Part shown: positions 1 through 10,920 of the stretch, piece by piece | How positions within the stretch are numbered: the stretch's first letter is position 1 | Layout of the letters: every line of letters begins with the position of its first letter | DNA from: Charina bottae | Taxonomy: Eukaryota > Chordata > Lepidosauria > Squamata > Charinaidae | Assembly: GCA_023362775.1 (NCBI GenBank) | Contig: JALMGJ010000002.1 | Location: 110,544,981 to 110,608,980 of the forward strand | Length of the DNA: 64,000 bases | Reading direction: 5' to 3' | Translations under genes and position numbers: made by a program | Notes under the pieces: generated by a model | Seen by the model: only the letters and a program-made list of their open reading frames with translations | Databases searched by the model: none | What the model was told of the DNA's origin: nothing

Positions 1-626
1 GGATTTGCAAAATAGCAGTAGCACACCAAAATATATATGTAACAGCTGAAAATAGGCACCAGAATTACACTGTGGCAGAATGTTGGAGAATGGTTTGGTG
101 TCGGCGAATTTCAAGATAATATTAAGAGCTCTGCAGCAAATATGCTTTCTTGTTACAAAACAGTAATATATACAGTATATTCATCCTTGGGATGGGGAGA
201 TTTTTTGTGTGTGAAGTGTCAAGAAAATATTTTATTAATTCTTCCTCTGCCTTTTCATTTGTCCCTGAATGTCCACTCCATCTGTATTTCCCAACATGAT
301 ACTGAAAACACACTCCTGGGAATAATTTGAAATTGAAGCATTATAGAATTGCCAAGAAAGAATTTAGCATCTCCTGATCCATCTTGTCCCTAAATCCTAA
401 CACACAAACACACACACAAAACTATTTTACAGCAAAGAACTGTGGGGATTATCAGACTTGTGTTTGTCACAGAACACTAAGGTGAGTGACAAAACCGTGT
501 AAAATCCTCACATGCATCCACCTATATACTGTATGTTGACTTGTAAAAACAGAAAAATATACTTTTATATATAGGAAGAACCATCAAAAAAGAGAAATCT
601 TATTATTAGTTTTTTGTGAAGTAATT
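1..626. other. AT-rich intronic DNA, nothing recognised
   Basis: No open frame with recognisable protein similarity. A short imperfect CA tract lies near 404-419. The two opposed ~60-codon frames here look random. Confidence 0.6.
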
Positions 627-992
627 TTATTTTTTATTTATATTTCAAATTTAGTTAATGCCCATCTGACTCAAAGAGTGACTCTGGGCGGTTTATAATA
701 AAACCAGAATAAAACCAGAATAAATCATCATTAAAATACAATACAATACAACCATATTCTTAAACAAAAGTATAATCCAAGATATAGTTGTTAAAAAGTT
801 CTTAGTTTACGGGAGGGTCTTCAGGGTGCTAACCACCCCCAGGGTTGGTTACTCCTCCTCCCACCCCATGCGAGATGGCAGAGCCAGGTCTTCACTCCTT
901 TCTGGAAGGCCGGGAGAGTGGGGGCCTACCTCACCTCTGGGGGAAGAATGTTCCATAGGGTGAGGGCAATGGCAGAGAAGGCTCTCTTCCTT
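627..992 (-). mobile_element. L2/CR1-clade LINE, 3' end fragment
   Basis: On the minus strand this has the 3' end layout shared with the other L2 copies in the window: a stretch resembling the alanine-rich ORF end, the motif ACCGCCCAGAGTC, and an AT-rich tail (left end near 627). The 5' side stops near 990, as expected for 5'-truncated reverse transcription. It is more diverged than the copies at 41.6 and 58 kb, so probably older. Confidence 0.65.
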
Positions 993-1358
993 ATTCATGC
1001 AATGACTTAGCATTTGGCATATCCATGAACTTTAGTGGGTTTATAAAAGCCGGACATAATAAAAAAAAAGAAAAAAACTATTTAGTAATCCATCTTTTTT
1101 AAAAACACAAGAAACAAATTTGTATTAACAAGACAGATAAAAACTTAGCCTTCTCTAATCTGGTACCTATCAGACTGCAATCCAGATGTATTGGGTTTTA
1201 ACAGCCACACATGCATTTTGTCTGGGAATTATGGAAGTCTAACACATCTGAAGGACACCAGGTTGGGGGAGGTTGGTTTAATTCTCCAGAAGCAGTGCCA
1301 TCAGAGTAGGGACTGCTGATTTTTTATGTGACCAGTATTGTCTCCTTAAGCTAAGTTT

Positions 1359-1649
1359 GAGAGCCAGTTTGGTGTAGTGGAAATTATGGAAATTAAGGAA
1401 ACTTATCGGGCCTGCCGAGAACCAGTTTTGTGTAGTGGTTAAGGCATCAGGCTAGAAACCAGGAGACCATGAGTTCTAGTCCTGCCTTAGGCATGAAGCC
1501 AATTGGGTGACCTTGGGCCAGTCCCTCTCTCTCAGCCCTAGGAAGCAGGCAAGGGCAAACCACTTCTGAAAAACCTTGCCAAGAAAACTGCAGGGACTAG
1601 TCCAGGCAGTCACCAGGTGTCAAAAACTGACTTGAAGGCACACACACAC
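1359..1649 (+). mobile_element. tRNA-derived SINE (Sauria-SINE-like head) with duplicated head
   Basis: The element starts with GAGAGCCAGTTTGGTGTAGT, a tRNA-type A-box head shared with several copies here, and ends in a CA-rich tail. The head appears twice, at 1359-1380 and again at 1418-1439, with ~37 bases between. Imperfect 11-base target duplications flank it at 1348-1358 and 1650-1660 (one mismatch). The second half (GGGCAAACCACTTCTGAAAA) is the long-tailed subtype also seen at 26357, 48679 and 50820. Confidence 0.8.
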
Positions 1650-1660
1650 AAGCTATGTTT

Positions 1661-4600
1661 AATGCCAAAGCACTTCCTTGTAATATCAGTTTTATATTTA
1701 AAAACAATAACATTCAAGATTCCAATATGATTACAAGAGTAAGTGCAGTTGAAAATAGCATGATTTATATAGAAACAAGTTTGGAATCATGTTTTCGGCA
1801 TTTAGTATTTAGATATCTTTTTTTCTACCTAAACATTTTTTTAAAAAATCCTTTTCAGAATTCAGAGCTTTGATGTAGAACTTGAATGCTATCTATGGCA
1901 AGGGGCGTTTCCACTCTACTTTGAGATTAATCGATTAAAATCTTTGCAATAAAATGTTTCAGCAACCATGTGTTTTGGTGTTGGTCATAGTATACAACTA
2001 GGAGGAAAAGAGTGGGAATACAACTATATAGCAACACAATTAAATTTCTGCATATGTGTTTCTTCTTTAGTTTTCATCCAAATGTTTGAGTGACTTCCAG
2101 TTGCCCAATGTACTGCCACAGATCTGTGCAAATCTCACATAATGTATTAGAATGTCAGGACACTACTTCCTTTTAATCTGCCAGCTGTATGTATATAACA
2201 GGACCAAAGGGAGATGTCAAAATTCAAACCACAGGGAAAGGAACAACATGCAAACTTTTTCCATCTTTTTCTTTAGCATTATATAAAAATACATCTTAGA
2301 TATTGAAATATAATGCTGGCTACTAGACAAATGGTTGTTTTTTAAGCAAAGTATCTTGGGACTTGTAATAATATGGCCTCTTCCTTTTTTTGCTTTGTGA
2401 GAATAAACGTTTGAATAAAACTTTTTCCAGAAAAAAAATCTGTTTTTTTTTTAAATCGAATCTGATTCATATTTGAGAGGAATAAATAACTCTTTATATT
2501 TCTGTAGGGGTTTCTTAATTGCTTCAAAACAATTTAAGATACCTCATTGCAACAACTGTTTACTTCTCTTGGTAACTTAAACTGAGATTAAGAGGCTTGT
2601 CTGAAGCTACTCAAATAGTTTGTGAGTTAAGATTTGAGTCAACAACCTCCATACATGAATTGTAAGGATGCAGACATTATATTTTCTTAACTTTGTAAAC
2701 AGCAGCATGACCTCATTTATGAATAAAATAAACAATATTTTAGTTAAGAAAAAAATAAACTGATACATTTATTAACCTCTTTCTCTCAGAATATTTAATT
2801 TTTTATTTAAAAATATAATTATACACACACACACAGAGATATTATTTCCATTTAATTCTTTGGAAGTTACTCTAAAGTTAGTATTCAGAATAGCACATCT
2901 TTATTATGATCACCAGACATAGCTATACAATGTTGTAGTAGGATTTACAGAGCTCAGATGGAAATACATAATTACTAATTAAGTTAGGAAAAAATTAAAT
3001 GTAGCACTAAAATACAAGGACTGAAAGATTAAATACTCAAAACACTAAATTATTAAACTACTTTGGAAATGTATAAAATAAAAAATGCTCAGTTTTAGAA
3101 TAGAGTAATATATAATAAACCTATTATAAAATAACTTAAAATTCAAATAGATTTGCCAAATTACATCATTTGTTTCTTGTCAGGTGGAACAAGAATTGTC
3201 ATGTTTCAGTATCTGTTTCCTAGTAATACAAGCTCTTGAAACATAATTTGGCAACTTTAATAGTGACACCATCATTATAGTCTATGAAAAGCAGGGTTCA
3301 ATATAATTTCATCATAAAATTTCATCATAAAATCATTACAGCAGCATGTGGTCCAGGGTTTTATCTGCTCCTGAGTGTCAGGGACAAAACTGTCTGAAAA
3401 ATGAAAATATTGGTAATTTCGTTCTAGTACAGCTGAAGACAGATGTTAACATCTTCTAGGGTAAAAGGCCTATGATATTTTTCAGTAGCAAGATTCTAGA
3501 GATATTTAGCCAGGACCAAAGGTTTACTTAGGCTCCCCTGCTGAAAAAGAGAAAGATCCTAGCATGATCTCTCTGTTAATCAAAATCTATTATTTACTAT
3601 CTGGCATCTTCTTTAGCTTTGGGAAACCCCAAAGAATGCAGGGATGTTATAGGTAGGCCAATAATTGTAATTTCTCCATCATGTTCTTCCAAGTTGAATA
3701 AAAGTTGCCTAATGGCAACAGTGGGGCAAGGTCTTTGGGGAAGAATGTCATTTTAAGCCAGCAGGTGATCATACTTATCCAAATTTATGCTTCTACTGAA
3801 CTGAGAGCTACCTCCAACATAAAGAGTCCTGCATTGCAAACACACTGAGGTACCCCGGAAAAAAGCCTCAGGAACTTAAATTGAACTGCTTCCAAAAAGG
3901 AAAAGTATTTTTACGAGTGCAGCTTTGGTATATTAAAAACTATTTGAACAGTTAATGTCAAATGGATGTTTTCTTGTTACATTTACTCTAAAATTTTCTT
4001 CTCATTTTAAAATATATTTTAGAGCAACTGGTATGACTAGGGAGATCTAAGGAAAGGCATCTTTCTTTTGAAAGCTACTGCTTTCCACAGGTCATCAGCA
4101 GTCAGCTCTATAGCTCCAATACCAACATATGCCAACAATAACAGAAAATACTGTATACTGCAATGTGACTTACAACGATACTGAAAAGGACCTCAATACA
4201 TAGAGATGTACCTATATATGAATTTTCTGGGGCTTTTTTCTGGATTTTATTGAGCTAGATCTCTCTATATATGTTTACATACAGGTGTCTTATACCTACA
4301 TAATTCTATGTCAATAGCTTCACTTAGTAAATTTCATAGATTTTTTTTTGCAGAAAACAGAATTTAGGGTGTAGTCATGAACCTCAGGAGTGGCTTATCA
4401 GTAGGTAGTATATTATATGGACCTGCTTCAGTTAAACATGGAACTAATTCAAGAATATTTTACATTGTAAAGGAACTTGGCTACTTTTAGTCATCACAAG
4501 TGATCCAGTATTTTATAATGGGAATTGTTTTGCTAGAAAATAACATAATGTGCTATTGACAAATTGCATTGGAATAAAGCCAAATGGTAAAAGTTATGTT

Positions 4601-5283
4601 GGATCCAAAAAAGAGCAGTTAATTATTAAAGGTTAGTATTAAGATGGGTATTTGGGCTGAAAGTAACCAGGAAAAGCAACCTGGCTAGATTGTTCTCGCT
4701 TTTTTTAGTATGTAAGAAAGGTGGACGAAAATCTGGTTTTGTGGGTGTTGCCAGTTTTTAATATGTATGTTAAAAACTACATTTTTAATATATACATTAT
4801 GCATTTTCACAAAACACTTTATTTTTGGATTTTGAATACTTTCTTTTCTTTTTCCTGACCCCTATAGAAGATTAAAGCAATAAATACAAAGTGCTGTTCC
4901 CCCCCCCCAAAAAAAAAGAAAAAGAAAATTTCAGCAGCAGTTGTATGTGTCAACTCTGGCAGTTTTAACTGGATGAAGCTTCTTACTCCCCTGAAGTAGG
5001 TTTCTTTCAGGATCATTGAAAAGAAGGCAAAAAGAAAGCAATGGGCAAGTCATACTGATGAAAAGGAAGCAAAGAGTTGTCCTTAGTTGATTATTTTGGT
5101 GAGGGATTAGTCTCTTTTGGATAAGAGATAATGAGAGGTTTCAGAAATGGACTTTGGAGTTTTTACTTGTCTTTATTATTAATATTTTAATAATAATGTT
5201 ATTGTGTAGTTGCTTTGGCTTATTGACAGTTTTATGGCCAATTCAGGTGACAACATTTTCTACTTGTTTTTTTTATATATATA
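1661..5283. other. AT-rich intronic DNA, nothing recognised
   Basis: No protein-like frame found. It contains a CA tract near 2821-2835 and a homopolymer junction C(10)A(8) near 4901-4918. The single-frame calls here have no recognisable motifs. Confidence 0.55.
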
Positions 5284-7175
5284 ATTTTATTTAAGATTTT
5301 TGAAAAGGAAGATAAAAACTAATACAAACTAATAGGAAAGGAAAGGAAAGGAAAGGAAAGGAAAGGAAAGGAAAGGAAAGGAAAGGAAAGGAAAGGAAAT
5401 CAAAGAGAAAGCTAAAAGTGCAAGAAAGGGAAAAAAAGTAAAAGAAAAATAGGAAAGAAAGAAGAAAGATACAGAGAAGTAGCTTCCAATCTTCTTCACA
5501 GCAGTTATAAGTACAATTATAACTTTCTCTCTTACTCTATGGTTATAACATAATTCTCTTATTTCTATAATCTATCCTGTCTAATAATCAAAACTATAAT
5601 AAGTTCATTTTTTTCTGTTTCACGCAAAAAGTCCACAAGGGGTTTCCAGTCAGCAATAAACGTAGATATTGTCTTTTCTCTGATCAAAGAAGTCAATTTT
5701 GCCATCTCAGCAAGTTCCATCATCTTCACCAACCATTCCTCCATTGTGGGTAGTGCCGAATCTTTCCATCTTTGTGCATACAATAATCTCGCTGCAGTTA
5801 TCATATACAAAAACAAAGTTCCATGACTTTTTCCCTAACTATTTGTCTATCAGTCCCAAAAGAAAAAACTCTCAATTGTATATTAATCTTTAAAATCTTC
5901 TGAATCAGTGTGTGTATTTGAATCCAGAATTTTCTAGCTTTTTTACATCCACCAAACATGATAAAATGTCTCTTCTTGTTGTTCACATTTCCAACATAAA
6001 TTTGAAGTGCCTTTATACATTCTAGACAATATCTCTGGTGATATATACCAATGGTACATCATTTTGTAAAAATTCTCTTTAAGATTATAACATAGTTTAA
6101 ATTTCAATCCTTTCAACCACATATTCTCCCATTGTTCCATCCGTATATTATAACCAAAAATTTTAGCCCTCTTTATCATATATTCTTTCACTTATTCTTC
6201 TGTTTCAAATTTCAATAAAAGTTTATACATTTTAGCAATTACATGTTCATCATTTGTACACAATTATATTTCAAACTCAGTCTTACAATGTTCAACTCTT
6301 TGTCTACTTTAAATCTTTCTAAAAACTGTAAATAAGAAAACCATTGACAACTATATCCCTCTGCTGCCAGTTCTTCTCTTGATTTTATTTTACATTCCCC
6401 TTGACAAAATTCTAGTATCTCACAACGAGTTAGCCATTTGTGTTTGCCTATTATTTCTTGTCTTAAAATACTTCTTGTAGTGAGAGCCACAAGGGTGTTT
6501 TCAGGCACAACCTGGGTTGGTATCTATTCCATATTCTCAATATGGCACATCTAACAATGACTTTTTAAATCCACATTAACCTTGATGTAATCATAACATA
6601 AATATCCATGCCACCCAAATTTCAGGTTGTGTCCTTCTAACTCCTGCAGCCTTCTATTTCTCAGCAGCACCCACCTTTTCACCCAAACCAAACAGCAAGC
6701 TGCAAAATATAGTTTCAAATCAGGTAGACCCAATCCTCCTCTTTCCTTTGCATCTTGTAACATCTTATATTTAACTTGTATTTTTCCCCTGCCACACAAA
6801 TTTAGATATATCTTCCTGCCACTGTTTAAATGGTGCATCAGTTGTCAAAACAGGTATTGTCTGAAACAAAAACATCATTCTAGGCAAAACATTCATCACA
6901 GAAATTCTTTCCAGCAATGACAGTTGTAAGTTTCTCCCACTTAACATGTCTCTCTTAACTTCATTCATGTCTTAACATAGTCATTTTGAAGTAACGTACA
7001 GTTCATATTTGTCATAGTGATACCCAGATATTTTACCTTCTTCTCAATCTTAAAACCCGTTTTATTCATCAATTCTCTTTGATGTTCTATTTTCATATTT
7101 TTTGTTAACATCTTTGTCATCTGTTTATTAATCTTGAAACTGCTAATGCACCAAATTCTTTTATTTTGCCCATTA
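5284..7175 (-). mobile_element. L1 LINE fragment: ORF2 C-terminal part and 3' UTR
   Basis: Translated on the minus strand, broken frames between about 7170 and 5565 give L1 ORF2 C-terminal sequence. Recognisable blocks are KERGGLGLPDLKLYF near 6730, FVWQGK near 6790, and a cysteine block CWKCEQQEETFYHVWW near 5950-6010. The 3' UTR runs to about 5284 and carries a GGAAA microsatellite. Several frameshifts and stops make it non-functional. The catalytic FADD-type reverse-transcriptase core is not present, so most of ORF2 is missing. It is read together with the ORF1-like piece at 7425-8280, from which a SINE separates it. Confidence 0.85.
5334..5399. repeat. (GGAAA)n microsatellite
   Basis: About 13 uninterrupted pentamer units on the + strand, lying in the L1 3' UTR. 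A likely length-variable site. Confidence 0.95.
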
Positions 7176-7414
7176 AGAGCCAGTTTGGTCTAGTGGTTAA
7201 GGTGCTGGGCTAGAAACCAGGAGACTGAGAGTTCTAGTCCCGCCTCAGGCATGAAAGCCGGCTGGGTGACCTTGGGCCAGTCCCACTCTCTCAGCCCAAC
7301 TCACTTCACAGGGTTGTTGTTGTGGAGAAAATAGGAGGAGGAAGGAGTATTAGGTATGTTCGCCACCTTGAGTTATTTATAAAAATAATAAAGGCGGGAT
7401 AGAAAATAAATAAA
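7176..7414 (+). mobile_element. tRNA-derived SINE, short-tailed subtype
   Basis: It has an AGAGCCAGTTTGG head, the conserved middle GGGTGACCTTGGGCCAGT, CACAGGGTTGTTG, and a 3' end of GCCACCTTGAGTTATTTAT followed by an AATAAATAAA tail. The tail differs from the long subtype (1359, 26357, 48679, 50820), so two SINE subtypes share one head. It sits exactly between L1 ORF1-like and ORF2-like sequence. Confidence 0.85.
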
Positions 7415-7424
7415 TTTAATTTAA

Positions 7425-8280
7425 TTAAATCTTCACCAGAATCCTCTGGGATTGCTCTAAATTATAAACAAAATTCCTTCTCTCTCATCTCAATTCCAAT
7501 AGAGCCAGATTATCTAGTTCTCTTTCCAACTCTCTGTCTATAGCTTCTGTCTTACTATCCAAAATTTCCACTTTGTCATTAATTTGTTTTACTTCTCCAG
7601 ACATTTGTTTTACAGAACTTTCCATCTTCTTAACTTCTTCTTTCATCTCTTTTTTCATCTTTACAAGTCTTTCATCCATTCTTTTTTCAAAAGCTGTCAA
7701 TTTAGTATCTGGTGATTCAGCTAACTTACTGCCCAATTGCTCAAACATTTTCTGAAGCAAATCTGGTGTAATTCCTCTCTCTGCAGGTTGTTCTAGTGAT
7801 CCTCCCCTCCCCTCTACTATTTTTGCCACTTTTCTAGTGGTTGCTATTATGATATTATAACCCAAAAATGAAAGTGTCTCAAACAAAGGAAAAAGGCAAA
7901 CTTCCCCCCCCTTTTTTTCTATTTTGTCTTTCTCTGCCCTTAATACGTTTGTCTCAAATGCCACTCCGTAGTTACAATCAGCATCACAGTCAGTATCTCC
8001 ATAGTTACAGTCAGTATCACAGTCAGTATCTCCATAGTTACAGTCAGCATCACAGTCTGGTTCATATTATTTTTACCTTTTGTTTTGTAAAATCCACCAA
8101 TTGTCTGCACTCTGTAATAGTAAACAAAAAACATTCCCATGAAGGTCAGGTTCATGTGTCTATTTTAATTCCAATTTGTTCAAAAGCACTTTCACCAAAA
8201 AGTAATATTTCAAAATAACTATCCCCTTTATCCATTTTAAACTTTCTTACAACTAAGCTTTTTGCCAAAGGTTTTTAAAT
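7425..8280 (-). mobile_element. L1 LINE fragment: 5' region and ORF1 N-terminal half
   Basis: A 159-codon minus-strand frame (7485-7964) encodes a lysine/glutamate-rich, heptad-patterned coiled coil (residues ~75-150). Further along, before 7430, a degraded frame reads like the start of the L1 ORF1 RNA-binding domain. This is the expected order for L1 ORF1. The 5' flank holds a 33-base tandem repeat (7969-8057). After the SINE, the sequence resumes deep in ORF2, so the end of ORF1 and most of ORF2 are absent. Confidence 0.7.
7969..8057. repeat. 33-base tandem repeat, ~2.7 copies
   Basis: Units start at 7969, 8002 and 8035, each beginning TAGTTACA. The exact 33-base period keeps an 11-residue reading frame on the minus strand. 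It lies at the L1 5' side, where promoter-type tandem repeats occur in some L1 lineages. Confidence 0.85.
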
Positions 8281-10920
8281 CTTTAAAACTGTTTTTTCCT
8301 TTGTAATCCAGAAAGAATGTTGACTCACCAAGTAGAATTTTCTTATCCTGCCACTCAGAAAATCACTCTTTAGCTGTAAATTAGTTACATCTGAAAGTGT
8401 TTAAGAAATGAGGCTCATACAAACCTTACAGTATATCCATATAGGCTGTATTATGGCTGTGAGCTTGATTGAAATCCCTCAACTCGCAGCCACTCAACTC
8501 ATGAGCCAACCACAAAAACATCAGTTCCTGCAGTCTACTCATGAGGAGCAGCTATCTGGAATGCAAGTGGGTGATCTCATGATCTCTCCTTTTTCTAGAG
8601 AGACTGCGCTGGCCAGAATTCATCGTCTGGCCACAGATCTGGCCACAATGTCATCCCCATTCCTTCAGGGACATCTAGTTCTCCATGAATCCTCACTGGA
8701 AGCCAACATTTTCTACTTTTAATTGATACATAATTTCCTACTACTTTTTCCATTTTTTTTTTGTTATCCAGGAAATCTGCAAAAATGGAAAGACAAGCGA
8801 GCTGCAAATATATTTTGATTGGTAGCTCTATAAACCATCTATTTGGAAGCACCCTCAAATGCTCCTGTTCATCGTGGTAGTGAATATTGCTCTACAACTT
8901 CTAAATATGAAAAGATAAAAGCCTAACATAAAATACAGAATAAATCAAAAAAGCAAGTGGTACCTGGAAATTAACAAATTTATTTTCATATAAAATTTTA
9001 TGGATTATGTCTACTTTCACAAAAATTTAAAAGCTTATGTGAAAATAAACTTATAGTCTTTAAGATGCTACAAGATTTGTATTACAAGGAAATCTAATAT
9101 TGGCCCTTGCTTTTTATGGTGAACTATTTTTCTCTTTGTAAATAACAAAGGAATCAGACTGAGTACATGCACTGAGTTATCAGGTTTTGTTTGCTAAAAC
9201 TTAAGAAGCCATGTAAGCAATGCCTCTCTCGCAAAGCCAGTTCAGGAAAAAAAAAAGATTTAGCACTATAGTCCATAGGATTACAGATCTCTTTTTGATA
9301 AGCTTTTCATCACGTTCACTATCTCATTATCTCTCTAGGGAATCAAATATTCCATGTATATACTTATGTATATGGATTTCAAAGTGGTTTGATAGATGCA
9401 AATGTAAGAAAATCAAAGATCGAAGATAGGAGTTGTAATTTCAGGCCCTGTATCCAGTGACATTTGCTGTCTTAGATTTTCATGTTTAAAGTACAGTTCT
9501 AAAATGCAAAGTAGGATAATCATTCAAAGATTGCTCAGTCTTACTTCTTTTAATGGCCTTATTTTGGGATATCTAAATAACCTTGTACTAGAGTTGCTAA
9601 AAGGAAGGCAAAAGAAATTGCAGTGGGTAAAACTGAAGTTGCTTTGAAGTAGTCTAACTCCAACTCAGAAATGAGTCCTTTTCCAAAACTATGTACTGTA
9701 AAACCTTTGTCTCTTCTTCTTTCCATGGAACTGACAGTTGCCCAGTTCTCCAAGGATGAGTCTTGGCACCTATTTATGAAAGCATTTGTTTATAAGTTGG
9801 TGGTTGTTTGGGTCATTAATTTTTATTTATGAATGCAGTAGCAATAGGCTCTTCATTATATAGTGCTGAGAAAATATTCTCTAGATACTTTTTTAAGCAT
9901 GTAAATACCTGAAAATTTCCTAATATCCCTTTCTCCAGAGATTGCAGCTATATATTGATGATGATGAAATTTCCAATTACTTCCTGAGGATATGAGTCTC
10001 CCTGCCTGCATAACTCTATTAAATTAAATGTAATAGACCTTGGAAAATATTTGAAAATTCAGTATGTCAAATGGAATTCTGTATATAATATCCTTTTATG
10101 TTAAGCTCCCCTTGCTTTTTTTCCCCCAGCAAACTAATCAGGCCAAAACTAAGCAAATGTGAAGAAACGAAAATCTATAGGAAAATAATTAAGGGGAGAA
10201 AAAGAGCCGTAAGGGATGCTTCCATAATTATTTATGCCTCTTATATATTCCGTTATCTACCTACCTACCATGTCTGCATATCAAGTTACATGCAAATGTT
10301 GAAGCACTCCTGGTTAAATTATACAGTATGTTTCAATGAATCCCTAAGTGAATTGTACAATATGCTTCAGTGAACTCCTAGACTGATAAAAAATATCTAC
10401 ATGGCACAAAGTTAAGCACAACATCTTTCTTCAAATTTGAACGCATATTTACTATTTATGTGTAGTTGTTTAGAGACTCAAATAACAAAATAGTGAATAT
10501 GGCAGTTGCAGAAGCTTGGACATCCTGTCAGTACTTAGTAATTTGTAAAACCTCATTTGGCAGAAATAACAGCTTCCAAATGTTTATTGTAGCCAGCTAA
10601 AAGTCTATTTTTGCTTTTGGATTTTTTTCCTGCCTTCTTTGTAGAATTTTTTTTATCTGAAAATATTCTTCACTCTTCCACATGCTACAAATCTGAGATC
10701 TCCTCACAGATTTTTTAGTACTATTCACATCTAGAAATAGTGAATGACATCCCAAACCTCTATCTTTCTTATCTGTAAGTAATTCATGGTTGATTTGTAG
10801 ATGTTTCAGACTAATACCTTGCTGAATTATACAAGCTTTTTTCAGCTTCAGCTTTTTCAGTGGGACATTAGTTTTTAAGATATGTTGATGTTTAGTTGAA
10901 TCCATATTTCTTTCCACCCA
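8281..10920. other. AT-rich intronic DNA, nothing recognised
   Basis: Open frames (for example 104 codons at 8408-8722, 91 codons at 10098-10373) have no motif I recognise and no splice context. The right edge may include the 3' UTR of the minus-strand LINE that follows. Confidence 0.5.
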
